From the NCBI RefSeq assembly GCF_014252115.1, contig NZ_CP059211.1, positions 567,802 through 631,801 of the forward strand: 64,000 bases of DNA. The letters run 5' to 3'. The position numbers and the translations under genes were made by a program. The notes beneath the pieces are model-generated. The model was not told the origin of the DNA. It saw nothing but the letters and a program-made list of their open reading frames with translations, and searched no databases. Within the stretch, counting starts at the first letter, position 1, and each line of letters starts with the position of its first letter. This stretch comes from Blattabacterium cuenoti (GTDB lineage Bacteria; Bacteroidota; Bacteroidia; Flavobacteriales; Blattabacteriaceae). Positions 49,516-58,714 of the stretch are shown one piece after another.

Positions 49516-50708
49516 TAGTAAAAAATCATATTCTGAATTCTTTTTAAGGAAAAAAGAGAGATGATTGATCCTATTAATAAAATTAGACATGCAACCATAT
49601 AAGAATCTTCTATTGTAATTTTAACAGGAAAAGCTATTGTTTTATCTATTTTAAATATTTTATATTTTGTTTGTAGGAAACAAACAATATAAGATATAAA
49701 TAAACCAATTAAACAACCAAAAATATTAATCATTAATCCTATATATAAAAATATCATCTTAATTTTATTCAAAGAAAAACCCATATTCCATAATGTAAAA
49801 AGTTCTTTTATTTTATCTAATTGTAAAATAAAAATAGCACTAAATAAACTAAATCCAATGATTAACATCATTAATGTAAATAAAAAATATATAAATACTT
49901 TTTCTGTATTCAGAATTTTATAAAAAACTCTCCTTCTTTCTTCACGTGTTATTATATTAAATTTTGGACCTAACTTTTTTTTTAAAACATTTTTAACTTT
50001 TCCTATATTAGCTTTATCATCAATTCTGATTTCTAATGTGTGAAAAAATTTTTTTTTCATTACGTTTTGAAATTCGGATAAATCACAAAATAAATATTGT
50101 TTATCCATTTTAGTTATAAAATGAAAAACTCCTTTTATTGAAACCTTCTTTTTTATAAAAAGAAAAACTAAAATATTTTTTTTATTTTTTTTGCAATCAA
50201 AAATAAGTATTTGTAAAGGGGTATCAAGAACATGAAAAAACATTGGAAAATATGAAACCATAGAATTCCATTCAACATATATATTTAAATGATTAAATTT
50301 ATTTTTTTTAAAACTTATTTTTTTAAATTTTTCCATTACTTTCTCATACTCATTATCTACTCCTTTTAAAAAGAGGAAATATTCATGATTATTATAACGA
50401 AAAATAACTTTTTTTTCGGTAGTCCTAGAATAAGCTATAATTTCTTTTATAGTTCTCACTTGTTTTACAACATTATTATCAGTAAAAACATTTTTTTCAT
50501 TTGAATAAGAAATAGTAATATCAGGATAATAATTTTGATAAAATTTTTTATTTAAGTCTTTTAATCCAGAAAAAACAAATAAAATTGTGGATAAAGAAAA
50601 TGTGGTTACACTAATAGATAAAATTGATAAAAAAACAATAATATTAACAAGATTAGTCCTTTTCTTAGAAAAAAAATAACGTATAGATATATAAAAAGAA
50701 GTTTTCAA
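49506..50708 (-). CDS. FtsX/LolE-like ABC transporter permease
   Basis: A 400-residue membrane protein with the topology of LolC/LolE and MacB permeases: one N-terminal span (~20-45), a large periplasmic domain (~50-270), then three C-terminal spans (~275-395). The start FYISIRYFFSKKRTNLVNIIVFLS matches the family. The ATPase partner is not nearby. A role in moving lipoproteins to the outer membrane is plausible, consistent with lgt at 57.6 kb. It sits 13 bp downstream of rbfA. Confidence 0.82.
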   Translation of the reverse strand: MKTSFYISIRYFFSKKRTNLVNIIVFLSILSISVTTFSLSTILFVFSGLKDLNKKFYQNYYPDITISYSNEKNVFTDNNVVKQVRTIKEIIAYSRTTEKKVIFRYNNHEYFLFLKGVDNEYEKVMEKFKKISFKKNKFNHLNIYVEWNSMVSYFPMFFHVLDTPLQILIFDCKKNKKNILVFLFIKKKVSIKGVFHFITKMDKQYLFCDLSEFQNVMKKKFFHTLEIRIDDKANIGKVKNVLKKKLGPKFNIITREERRRVFYKILNTEKVFIYFLFTLMMLIIGFSLFSAIFILQLDKIKELFTLWNMGFSLNKIKMIFLYIGLMINIFGCLIGLFISYIVCFLQTKYKIFKIDKTIAFPVKITIEDSYMVACLILLIGSIISLFSLKRIQNMIFYYYK

Positions 50709-50721
50709 AAACTATTAAATA

Positions 50722-51033
50722 TTATACAGTCGCACAGAAATGCAATTCTGGAATTTTTTTCACACGATATCTAAGTCTTTTAGAAAGCAATTTTCTATAA
50801 AACTTAGATCTGCTACGAATATAGCTGAATACTTTTTGATCCAGAAAAGGATAAACAATAATATATGCTTTTATTAAGTTTATTTCAGGATTGAAATATA
50901 CCCTCATCAAAGTAACTAAAATTCTATTTTTATTTTGATTAAAATAAATTTCCTCATTATTAATAATTTCTGCTATTTCCATAAAAAATATTGAAGATAA
51001 TCTATTATTTTTAATCAAATTCACTTTTTTCAT
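50722..51033 (-). CDS. rbfA: Ribosome-binding factor A
   Basis: KH-fold factor for 16S rRNA 5'-end maturation and 30S assembly. The 103-residue product has RLSSIFFMEIAEIIN at the start, LVTLMRVYFNPEINLIKAYIIV, and RVKKIPELHFCAT at the end, the RbfA pattern. It may be more important here because era, which acts in the same pathway, is a pseudogene. Same strand as the LolE-like gene. Confidence 0.9.
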   Translation of the reverse strand: MKKVNLIKNNRLSSIFFMEIAEIINNEEIYFNQNKNRILVTLMRVYFNPEINLIKAYIIVYPFLDQKVFSYIRSRSKFYRKLLSKRLRYRVKKIPELHFCATV

Positions 51034-51083
51034 AATTTTATCAATTGAATTACAAGTATAATATGAAGAAAACTTTCAAAAAA

Positions 51084-51115
51084 TTTGTAATAGGAAAAAT
51101 AATGTTGTAAACTTG
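51084..51115 (+). promoter_or_regulatory. Bacteroidetes-type promoter for the tRNA at 51138
   Basis: TTTG at 51084-51087 (-33) and TAAACTTG at 51108-51115 (-7, one mismatch to TAnnTTTG) are 20 nt apart, close to the known spacing. Transcription would begin near 51121, about 17 nt before the tRNA. Confidence 0.5.
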
Positions 51116-51137
51116 CACAGTTTTCATTTTTTTTTCA

Positions 51138-51211
51138 GGTCCCATAGCTCAGTTGGTTAGAGCACCTGACTCATAATCAGGGAGTCGCTGGTTCAAATCC
51201 AGCTGGGACCA
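51138..51211 (+). tRNA. tRNA with CAT anticodon, probably tRNA-Ile2 (lysidine type)
   Basis: A 74-nt cloverleaf: acceptor GGTCCCA/TGGGACC, D-arm GCTC...GAGC, anticodon stem CCTGA/TCAGG around CTCATAA, T-arm GCTGG-TTCAAAT-CCAGC, discriminator A. It has C4-G69 and C5-G68, recognition pairs for TilS, and CTCATAATC as in tRNA-Ile2, so it probably reads AUA after lysidine modification. tRNA-Met remains possible by anticodon alone. No CCA is encoded. Confidence 0.85.
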
Positions 51212-51222
51212 CTCTTTTTTTG

Positions 51223-51297
51223 TAACTGGGGAGGGATTCGAACCCACAACTTACAGTTTAGGAAACTATTGTTCTGTCCTAATTGAACTACCCAGTC
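51223..51297 (-). tRNA. tRNA-Arg (CCT), 5' end inside rpmA
   Basis: Minus-strand cloverleaf: acceptor GACTGGG/CCCAGTT, D-arm GTTC...GAAC, anticodon loop TTCCTAA (anticodon CCT, reading AGG), T-loop TTCGAAT, discriminator A. The T-stem has a T50-T64 mismatch and the anticodon stem a wobble pair. The first ten bases overlap the end of rpmA; bases 8-10 (TAG) are the rpmA stop codon. It must be cotranscribed with rplU-rpmA, since its upstream region is coding sequence. Confidence 0.9.
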
Positions 51298-51551
51298 TTG
51301 GTTTCTATAACAGAAACAATTGATTTGTTATTTTTCCCTTTTTTAAAAGAAACATAACCATTTTTGATAGCATATAAAGTATGATCTTTTCCTATTCCTA
51401 CATTTTTTCCCGGATGATGTTTTGTTCCTCTTTGACGAATTATGATATTACCAGAATTAACGTATTGGTTACCATATATTTTAACACCTAATCTTCTTCC
51501 TGACGAATCTCTTCCATTTCTAGAACTTCCAGAACCTTTTTTATGAGCCAT
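51288..51551 (-). CDS. rpmA: Ribosomal protein L27
   Basis: 50S protein near the peptidyl-transferase centre. The 87-residue product starts [22 protein letters not shown], with [25 protein letters not shown]. It ends VSVIETKTG; the last codons and TAG stop are also the 5' end of tRNA-Arg(CCT) (10-nt overlap). It follows rplU by 11 bp, the usual rplU-rpmA operon. Confidence 0.97.
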   Translation of the reverse strand: MAHKKGSGSSRNGRDSSGRRLGVKIYGNQYVNSGNIIIRQRGTKHHPGKNVGIGKDHTLYAIKNGYVSFKKGKNNKSIVSVIETKTG

Positions 51552-51562
51552 ATATTATTATT

Positions 51563-51880
51563 CTATTTTTTTTCTAAAAAAGAAATTATTTTTATTTTTG
51601 AAAATAAAGGTCTAAATCCATTTTTAACTTTATATCCTTTTCTTCTTTTTTTCTTAAAAATAATGATTTTTTTACCTTTTATATGTTGTAATATTTTTAT
51701 TTTTACGTTTATTTTCTCTAAAAAAGGATTTCCTAAAAATACTGTTCCTTCTTTATAAAATAAAACAACTTGATTTAATAATATTTCTTCTCCTACATTT
51801 GTAGAAATGTGAGGAATGTAAACATATTTATTTTCAATAAGTTTAAATTGTTTATCTTTTATATTAACAATAGCATACAT
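51563..51880 (-). CDS. rplU: Ribosomal protein L21
   Basis: 50S protein binding 23S rRNA. The 105-residue product starts MYAIVNIKDKQFKLIENKYVYIP and has VGEEILLNQVVLFYKEG and FKKKRRKGYKVKNGFRPLFSKIKI, the L21 signature. First gene of the rplU-rpmA-tRNA-Arg unit. The length is normal. Confidence 0.96.
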   Translation of the reverse strand: MYAIVNIKDKQFKLIENKYVYIPHISTNVGEEILLNQVVLFYKEGTVFLGNPFLEKINVKIKILQHIKGKKIIIFKKKRRKGYKVKNGFRPLFSKIKIISFLEKK

Positions 51881-51909
51881 AATGAATAAATAATCTAAGA
51901 TAGTTTTTT

Positions 51910-53145
51910 TTATTTCAATAAAATTTTTTTTGCTTTTAAAAGACCTTCAAACAAATAATCTATTTCTTTAAAAGTATTATATATAGAAAAACTAATACGA
52001 ATCATTCCTGGAACTTTAAAAAATTCCATAAGAGGTTGTGCACATAAATGACCTGTTCTAACCGCAATTCCCAAACGATCTAAGATACTTCCCACATCAA
52101 AACAATGTAATTTATTTAAGTTAAACGAAATAATACCCGATTTTTTAGAAAAATCGTTACTTTTTCCATATAATTGGATTCCATCTATTAAACTTAAACG
52201 TTTTACAGCATATATCAAAAGATTTTTTTTATAAGATTGAATATTAGAAATTCCTATTTCTTTTACAAAATCTATAGCAAAACCCCATACAATAATTCCT
52301 TCTATGTTTGGAGTCCCCGCTTCAAATTTAAATGGTAAATCGGAATAGGTTGTTTGATTGAAACTCACATTTTTAATCATTTCACCTCCAAATTGATAAG
52401 GATGTAATTTTTCTAATATTTTCTTTTTTCCATATAATATACCAATTCCAGTAGGTCCATACATTTTATGAGCAGAAAAAACATAAAAATCAACATTTAA
52501 ATCTTGTACATCTAAATCTAGATTAGATGGAGCTTGAGCTCCATCAATTAAAACTAAAGCCCCATATTCATGAGATTTTTTAATAATATTTTTGATCGGG
52601 TTTATAATCCCTAAAACATTAGATATATGACTAATAGAAACTATTTTTGTTTTTTTTGAAATTAAAAATTCAAAATCCTTTAATTTTAAAAATCCGTTTT
52701 CATAAATAGATATTATTTTCAAAATAGCACCTTTCTTTTTACAAAGAACTTGCCACGGAACAAAATTTGAGTGATGTTCAATACAAGAAATAATGACTTC
52801 GTCTCCTTTTTTTAAAAAAGGATCCATACTAGAAGCCACTAAATTTATAGATTCTGTAGTACCTTTTGTAAATATAATTTCTGAAGAATATCTTGCATGA
52901 ATAAACTTTTGAAGTTTTTCCCTTACTTTTTCAACATAAAAAGTGGCTTTATGACTAAGATAATGCAGACCTCTATGAACATTAGAATTCATAGTATTAT
53001 AATAATCTTGAGATGCTTGAATTACTTTTAAAGGTTTTTGAGTTGTTGCTGCATTATCCATATAAACTAAAGGATTAGAATATACTCTTTCTTTTAAAAT
53101 AGGAAATTGATTTCTTATTTTCTGTATTTCTTTTTCTGAAAACAT
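51910..53145 (-). CDS. sufS: Cysteine desulfurase SufS
   Basis: PLP enzyme passing cysteine sulfur to the Suf scaffold. The 411-residue product has the PLP lysine in FSAHKMYGPTG and the persulfide Cys in RTGHLCAQP, with ISCIEHHSNFVPWQ and FEAGTPNIEG. Last gene of the suf operon, 6 bp after sufD. SufE or SufU, the usual partner, is not in the window. Confidence 0.96.
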   Translation of the reverse strand: MFSEKEIQKIRNQFPILKERVYSNPLVYMDNAATTQKPLKVIQASQDYYNTMNSNVHRGLHYLSHKATFYVEKVREKLQKFIHARYSSEIIFTKGTTESINLVASSMDPFLKKGDEVIISCIEHHSNFVPWQVLCKKKGAILKIISIYENGFLKLKDFEFLISKKTKIVSISHISNVLGIINPIKNIIKKSHEYGALVLIDGAQAPSNLDLDVQDLNVDFYVFSAHKMYGPTGIGILYGKKKILEKLHPYQFGGEMIKNVSFNQTTYSDLPFKFEAGTPNIEGIIVWGFAIDFVKEIGISNIQSYKKNLLIYAVKRLSLIDGIQLYGKSNDFSKKSGIISFNLNKLHCFDVGSILDRLGIAVRTGHLCAQPLMEFFKVPGMIRISFSIYNTFKEIDYLFEGLLKAKKILLK

Positions 53146-53151
53146 ATATTA

Positions 53152-54456
53152 TTATAAGTGTTTATATAATTTTTCCATCATTTTTTGATGTATAAATTTT
53201 TTCAATTCAAAAATATGAATAGGAACCAACATTTCTTCTAAAAAAGATAACAATAATAACATTTTAGCTTTTTTTTCAGGAAGACCCCTTGATTGAAGAT
53301 AAAATAATTCAGATTCTTGTATATTACCTACGGTACAACCATGTGAACACTTTACATGTTCAGAATAAATTTCTAATTGAGGTTTAGCATATAAACACAC
53401 TTCATCGGAAAGAATAATATTATGATTTTTTTGAAAAGCATCTATTTCTTTGATAAATTTATCAACAACTATTTTTCCATTAAAAATACCTTTGGATTTT
53501 TCACATAAAATATTCTTATACAGTTGAAAACTGTAAGAATTTGAACAAAAATGTTTTATCAAAGTATGATGATCGACAAATTGTTTTCCTGACAAAAGAG
53601 AAATTCCATATAAATAAGAATAAGTTTTTTCTCCACTAGAATAAAATTTTAAATTATTTCTTATAAAATTTCCTTGAATAGAAAAAGTGTACACAGTGCA
53701 TTTGCTGTTTTTATTTTGTTTTAAAAATGTATTATCTATTACAGAAGTCTCTTCTGAATCATTTTGTACTTTATAATAATCAATTATACTATGGTTCATA
53801 GCATAAATTTCACTAACAGAATTTAGAAAAACAAGATGTTTTTTTAAACATTTATAATGTTCTATAATTTTAACATAAGAATACTCCCCTACTATAATCA
53901 AATTTCTGTGATTCAACATAATTTTAGATTCAATACTACCTGTAGATATATGCAATATCTCTATAGGATCATCTAAAAATGTATTATCAGGAATATAAAT
54001 ATATGCTCCATCTTTTAATAGCAATGTGTTTAGAGTATAAAATGTATCATATTGGTACGATAATCTACCATAATAATCTTTAATTTCATTTTCCTTTACA
54101 GACGCTATATTTGATAAAATAATATTTTTTGTATGAGTGTAAGAAAGATAAGGGTTATATTTTCCATCTACAAAAATCAAAATAAAAGATTTTTCTTTTT
54201 TTAAAAAAGTGAATTCTTCTATTTTTTTATGTTCTATATTTTTTATTTTTTCATTATCGGAAACAATATTATAATCCTGATTAATAATTGAATCAATATC
54301 TGTATTTTTCCATTCCTCATTTATAGAAGAAGAAGGAAATCCTTTTTTTTGAAAAAAACTAGAATGTTTTTTTTGTAAAAAAGATATATAAGAACCCACT
54401 TTTTTTTCATAAGAAAAATTATTAATTAACAAAGTTATTTTTTCTTTTAACTGCAT
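53152..54456 (-). CDS. sufD: Fe-S assembly protein SufD
   Basis: Partner of SufB in the SufBC2D scaffold. The 434-residue product has the beta-helix C-terminal pattern: ILSDEVCLYAKPQLEIYSEHVKCSHGCTVG, with His of the Fe-S site region, and YLQSRGLPEKKAKMLLLLSFLEE. The N-terminal part is divergent. It lies between sufC (12 bp) and sufS (6 bp), in the standard sufBCDS order. Confidence 0.94.
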   Translation of the reverse strand: MQLKEKITLLINNFSYEKKVGSYISFLQKKHSSFFQKKGFPSSSINEEWKNTDIDSIINQDYNIVSDNEKIKNIEHKKIEEFTFLKKEKSFILIFVDGKYNPYLSYTHTKNIILSNIASVKENEIKDYYGRLSYQYDTFYTLNTLLLKDGAYIYIPDNTFLDDPIEILHISTGSIESKIMLNHRNLIIVGEYSYVKIIEHYKCLKKHLVFLNSVSEIYAMNHSIIDYYKVQNDSEETSVIDNTFLKQNKNSKCTVYTFSIQGNFIRNNLKFYSSGEKTYSYLYGISLLSGKQFVDHHTLIKHFCSNSYSFQLYKNILCEKSKGIFNGKIVVDKFIKEIDAFQKNHNIILSDEVCLYAKPQLEIYSEHVKCSHGCTVGNIQESELFYLQSRGLPEKKAKMLLLLSFLEEMLVPIHIFELKKFIHQKMMEKLYKHL

Positions 54457-54468
54457 GTTTTTTTTTGT

Positions 54469-55221
54469 TTATACTTGGCTCCTTATTATCCAATCATATC
54501 CTTTTTTTTCTAATTTTTCAGCTAATTTTTGATTTCCTGAATAAATAATTTTTCCATTATATAGAACATGTATAACATAATCTGAAAAAATGTAATCTAA
54601 TAATCTTTTGTAATGAGTAATAATTAAAATAGAATTTTTATCATTTTTAAAAGTATTAATACCTTGAGCAACTATACGTAAAGCATCTATATCTAAACCT
54701 GAATCCACTTCATCTAAAATAGATAATAAAGGATCTAACATCATCATTTGAAATATTTCATTACGTTTTTTCTCACCACCCGAAAAACCTTCGTTTAAAG
54801 AACGATAATAAAAATCATCTTCAATACCCAATAAAGAAGATTTTTCTTTTATTTTTAAAATAATATCTTTAGAAGACATTTTATTCACATTTTTTGCTTC
54901 TTGAATAGAATTAATCGCTGTTTTAATAAAATTTATGATGGATATTCCAGGTATTTCTACTGGATGTTGAAAAGAAAGAAAAATACCTAAATGTGCCCGT
55001 TCTTCTGGTAACAAATTTTTCAAGTTTTTACTAAAAAAATAAATATTACCTTCGGTTATTTTATATTCTTTTTTTCCTGCTATTACAGAAGCAAGAGAAC
55101 TTTTTCCAGATCCATTAGGTCCCATAATAACATGTATTTCTCCTGCATTTATTTTTAAATTAATTCCTCTAAGAACTTTTTTATTTCCTATAGAAACATG
55201 TAAATTTTCTATATTTAACAT
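54469..55221 (-). CDS. sufC: Fe-S assembly ATPase SufC
   Basis: ABC-type ATPase of SufBC2D. The 250-residue product has Walker A GPNGSGKS at 34-41, the signature FSGGEKKR, and Walker B LLSILDEVDSGLD. Cytoplasmic, not a transporter. It sits between sufB (11 bp) and sufD. Confidence 0.97.
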   Translation of the reverse strand: MLNIENLHVSIGNKKVLRGINLKINAGEIHVIMGPNGSGKSSLASVIAGKKEYKITEGNIYFFSKNLKNLLPEERAHLGIFLSFQHPVEIPGISIINFIKTAINSIQEAKNVNKMSSKDIILKIKEKSSLLGIEDDFYYRSLNEGFSGGEKKRNEIFQMMMLDPLLSILDEVDSGLDIDALRIVAQGINTFKNDKNSILIITHYKRLLDYIFSDYVIHVLYNGKIIYSGNQKLAEKLEKKGYDWIIRSQV

Positions 55222-55232
55222 AATTTTTATTA

Positions 55233-56675
55233 TTATCCTACAGATCCTTCCAAAGAAATTTCTAAAAGTTTTTGGGCTTCTATTGCAAATTCCATGGGAA
55301 GTTTTTTCAAAACTTCATTACTAAAACCATGAACAATTAAAGAAATTGCTTTTTCTGTACTTATTCCTCTTTGATTACAATAAAAAATTTGATTTTCTCC
55401 AATTTTTGAAGTTGTAGCTTCATGTTCCACTTTGGAAGTGGAATTATATACATGAATATATGGAAAAGTATGAGCTCCACATTTATTTCCAATTAATAAA
55501 GAATCACATTGAGAAAAATTACGAGAATGGATCGCTTGAGAAGCAATTTTTACCAAACCTCTGTAATTATTTTGAGCTTTTCCAACGGATATTCCTTTTG
55601 ATATAATAACACTTTTAGTATGTTTTCCTATATGTATCATTTTAGTTCCCGTATCTGCTTGTTGAAAATCTTTAGTTAAAGCCAAAGAATAAAATTTTCC
55701 CATGGAAAAATCACCTTTTAAAATACAAGATGGATATTTCCAGGTGATTGAAGAACCTGTTTCTACTTGTATCCAAGATATTTTTGCTTTTTTTTCACAT
55801 AATCCACGTTTTGTAACAAAATTTAAAACACCTCCTTCTCCTTTTTTATTTCCAGGGTACCAATTTTGAACGGTAGAATATTTAATTTCGGCATTTTCCA
55901 ATGCTATAATTTCTACCACAGCTGCATGTAATTGATGTTCTTTTCTTTGTGGAGCAGTACATCCTTCTAGATAACTAACATAAGAATCTTTATCTGCGAT
56001 AATTAAAGTCCTTTCAAACTGACCAGTTTTATTTTCATTAATACGAAAATATGTAGATAGTTCCATAGGACAACGTATTCCTTTTGGAATATAACAGAAA
56101 GAACCATCTGAAAATACAGCCGAATTTAAGGCTGCATAAAAATTATCTCTTTTGGAAACAACTGAACCTAAATATTTTTTTACAATATTTGGATGTTTTT
56201 TTAAAGCATCGTTTATAGAACAAAATATGATTCCTTTTTCTTGTAATTTTTTTTGAAATGTAGTAACTAAAGAAACGGAATCTAATACTATATCTGTTGC
56301 TACACCTGAAAGTATTTTTTGTTCTTCTATAGGAACTCCTAATCTGTTAAAGGTATTTATTAATTCTGGATCTACTTCTTCCAAATTATTTAAATCTATT
56401 TTTTTTTTGGGAGCAGAGTAATAACTTATTTTTTGAAAATCTGGAGTCTGATATTTTATATTAGCCCATTTTGGAGGATCCATTTTTTTCCATATATAAT
56501 AAGATTCTAACCTCCAATCCAACATCCATGTTGGTTCCTTTTTTTTTTCTGTTATTTTTCGAATAACTTCCTCATTTAAACCTTCTGGAATTTTGTCTGA
56601 TTCTATTGGAGTATAGAAACCATATTTGTATTCAGATTCAGATAAATCTTTCAGTATTTTATTATTTTTTTTCAT
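55233..56675 (-). CDS. sufB: Fe-S cluster scaffold SufB
   Basis: Core scaffold of the SUF system. The ~480-residue product has [21 protein letters not shown] near the N-terminus, [28 protein letters not shown], and [22 protein letters not shown] with the C-terminal scaffold cysteine. The start is the ATG at 56675 ([11 protein letters not shown]); an in-frame ATG at 56753 would overlap sufA by 74 nt and encode no family sequence. It starts 4 nt after the sufA stop. Confidence 0.95.
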   Translation of the reverse strand: MKKNNKILKDLSESEYKYGFYTPIESDKIPEGLNEEVIRKITEKKKEPTWMLDWRLESYYIWKKMDPPKWANIKYQTPDFQKISYYSAPKKKIDLNNLEEVDPELINTFNRLGVPIEEQKILSGVATDIVLDSVSLVTTFQKKLQEKGIIFCSINDALKKHPNIVKKYLGSVVSKRDNFYAALNSAVFSDGSFCYIPKGIRCPMELSTYFRINENKTGQFERTLIIADKDSYVSYLEGCTAPQRKEHQLHAAVVEIIALENAEIKYSTVQNWYPGNKKGEGGVLNFVTKRGLCEKKAKISWIQVETGSSITWKYPSCILKGDFSMGKFYSLALTKDFQQADTGTKMIHIGKHTKSVIISKGISVGKAQNNYRGLVKIASQAIHSRNFSQCDSLLIGNKCGAHTFPYIHVYNSTSKVEHEATTSKIGENQIFYCNQRGISTEKAISLIVHGFSNEVLKKLPMEFAIEAQKLLEISLEGSVG

Positions 56676-56679
56676 TTCA

Positions 56680-57009
56680 TTATGATGAAAAACTCTTTCC
56701 ACATCCACATGTATGTTTAGCTTTAGGATTATTAAAATAAAATCCTTTTCCATCTAATCCATCTGAATATTCTAATATTGTTCCTTTCAAATAAGGAACA
56801 CTATCTTGATCAACTAGTATTTTCATTTCTTTATGTTGAAAAAGCTTGTCTCCTTCTTGTTTTTTTTGATCAAAAGTAAGCTCATAAGACATTCCTGAAC
56901 AACCACCAGATTTAACTCCAAATCTCACAAAAGAAACATTATGAGAAAGTCCTTCTTTTTTCATGAGAGAAATTAATTTGTTTTTAGCTTCTTCAGATAT
57001 AAAAACCAT
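56680..57009 (-). CDS. sufA: A-type Fe-S carrier protein
   Basis: Delivers Fe-S clusters to targets. The 109-residue product has the three cysteines of A-type carriers: Cys37 in SGGCSG and Cys101/Cys103 in CGCG. The start is [19 protein letters not shown]. First gene of sufA-B-C-D-S. IscA/ErpA naming is equally possible from sequence alone; the operon favours sufA. Aconitase and LeuC are likely recipients. Confidence 0.92.
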   Translation of the reverse strand: MVFISEEAKNKLISLMKKEGLSHNVSFVRFGVKSGGCSGMSYELTFDQKKQEGDKLFQHKEMKILVDQDSVPYLKGTILEYSDGLDGKGFYFNNPKAKHTCGCGKSFSS

Positions 57010-57076
57010 ATTTTTTTAATTTAAAATTAAACAAGATAAAAAAATAAAGATAATTTTTTTACATGATTAAAATTAT

Positions 57077-57601
57077 TTAATTATTTTTAACAACCCAACT
57101 AATTTTAGTTAGTCCTTCTTTAACCCCCCATTTATTTGTCATTCCAGCGTTAACCTCCAAAATATATTTTATGTTTGTGTTTGAAGGGAAATTTATAATT
57201 TCTATATCTTTCATAGGATTTATATATTTATTCACAAAAATAACAGTATCAAATTGATCGATATATACAATATCTAGAGGAATTTGTACATTTTTCATGT
57301 TTATTTGTTTATATTCTTCTTGATTTTTCAATAAAAATAACATTCCTCTATTTTCTTTTATATAAGATCTATATTTTAATCCATTTTTTTTTTCCGTATC
57401 TAAATATGCTAATTCTATATCTATTTTTTTTATAATGAAATTATTATTTATTAAATATAATTCTCCATTTTTAATAAATTTGATTTCTAACAGATTCCCA
57501 ATTTCTAAAAACATATCAGAATCATCAAAAAATCTTTCAGAAGAATTTATAATAAAACAAAAACATATTATCAAAAATAAAAAAATATTGTTTTTTTTCA
57601 T
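57077..57601 (-). CDS. DUF192 family secreted protein
   Basis: A 174-residue protein with an N-terminal signal sequence or anchor (IFLFLIICFCFIINS, ~residues 5-19). The mature part is a DUF192 domain: ELAYLDTEKKNGLKYRSYI, ENRGMLFLL, IPLDIVYID and ILEVNAGMTNKWGVKEG. The function of DUF192 is unknown. Same strand and 6 bp downstream of lgt. Confidence 0.85.
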   Translation of the reverse strand: MKKNNIFLFLIICFCFIINSSERFFDDSDMFLEIGNLLEIKFIKNGELYLINNNFIIKKIDIELAYLDTEKKNGLKYRSYIKENRGMLFLLKNQEEYKQINMKNVQIPLDIVYIDQFDTVIFVNKYINPMKDIEIINFPSNTNIKYILEVNAGMTNKWGVKEGLTKISWVVKNN

Positions 57602-57607
57602 TTTTTA

Positions 57608-58483
57608 TTAAGAATATTTTTTTATTTTTGATACATTCAAAAGAAGAAATCCAAAAATAATAAAAGGGATGCTTAGCCATTGCCCTGTATTTATAGATAA
57701 AAAATTAATAGTTTCTTTTCCTTGTGGTTCTTTTAAAAATTCTAGAAAAAAACGAACAGACCAAAGTAAAATAAAAAAAATTCCGGATAAAAATCCATTA
57801 TGATTTTTTTTACCTATTTTGTATAAATACCAAAGTAATAAGAAAATTATTAAATAACTAATTGACTCGTAGATTTGTGTAGGATGTCTAGGTACTATTT
57901 CTCCATATTCCGTATCCATTTGTACAAATTTCACCCCCCAAGGTAACTTTTCACTGCATGGTTTTCCTACGATTTCAGAATTAAAAAAATTTCCTATTCT
58001 AATAAAAACAGAAGATATTGATATAGGAATGCATAATCTATCACATAACCAAATAAAAGATTTATCCTTTAAAATTGTTTTACAATAAAAAAAACTAGAC
58101 AAAATGATTCCTACAGTTGCCCCATGACTAGATAAACCTCTAAATCCAATAAATTCATAGCCTTTTATAAATCCTAATAAAAAATTATGCTGATTTCTTC
58201 TTATAGGGAGAAAAATTTCAATCCAATGATCTGAAAAATATGAAAAATCATAAAATAAAGCTTGACCTAACCTTGCTCCTATAAAAGTTCCAAAAAAAGT
58301 GAAGATAAATAAATGGTCCAAATATTTTTTATTTATATTATCATTTTGATAAAAATATTTCATGATATACCATCCTAACAAAAAAGAAATCACAAACATT
58401 AGACTATAAACATGAATGAAAAAATTTTTCCACAAATTAAATTTGTGAATAGGATCCCAAATAATATATCCTAATCTTTCCAT
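57608..58483 (-). CDS. lgt: Prolipoprotein diacylglyceryl transferase
   Basis: Membrane enzyme adding diacylglycerol to the lipobox cysteine, the first lipoprotein maturation step. The 291-residue, ~7-span protein has GLSSHGATVGI (conserved His), RIGNFFNSEIVGKP, the Lgt signature, and RHPTQIYESISYL. Retained lipoprotein synthesis agrees with the LolE-like permease at 49.5 kb. It is 6 bp after yidD. Confidence 0.95.
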   Translation of the reverse strand: MERLGYIIWDPIHKFNLWKNFFIHVYSLMFVISFLLGWYIMKYFYQNDNINKKYLDHLFIFTFFGTFIGARLGQALFYDFSYFSDHWIEIFLPIRRNQHNFLLGFIKGYEFIGFRGLSSHGATVGIILSSFFYCKTILKDKSFIWLCDRLCIPISISSVFIRIGNFFNSEIVGKPCSEKLPWGVKFVQMDTEYGEIVPRHPTQIYESISYLIIFLLLWYLYKIGKKNHNGFLSGIFFILLWSVRFFLEFLKEPQGKETINFLSINTGQWLSIPFIIFGFLLLNVSKIKKYS

Positions 58484-58489
58484 AATTTA

Positions 58490-58714
58490 TTAAATTGATT
58501 TTTTAGAATCATAAACCGAAGATCCCCACGGATTACATTTGATAATTCTTCCTACACTTAGAAAAAGTGCTTTGATTAGATTCCATTTCTTTAATGATAA
58601 AATCATATAATTTGAACAAGTTGGTATATATCTGCAATTATTACCTATCCATGGAGATATTAACATTTGATATAATCTAATAACTTTTATAAAAAAATTT
58701 TTTATAATTTTCAT
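58490..58714 (-). CDS. yidD: Membrane protein insertion efficiency factor YidD
   Basis: A 74-residue protein with the YidD motif: LYQMLISPWIGNNCRYIPTC with SNYMILSLKKW and CNPWG after it. Its N-terminal amphipathic stretch associates with the membrane. In many bacteria yidD sits between rnpA and yidC next to rpmH; here it overlaps the acn stop (ATGA) and precedes lgt. Confidence 0.93.
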   Translation of the reverse strand: MKIIKNFFIKVIRLYQMLISPWIGNNCRYIPTCSNYMILSLKKWNLIKALFLSVGRIIKCNPWGSSVYDSKKSI

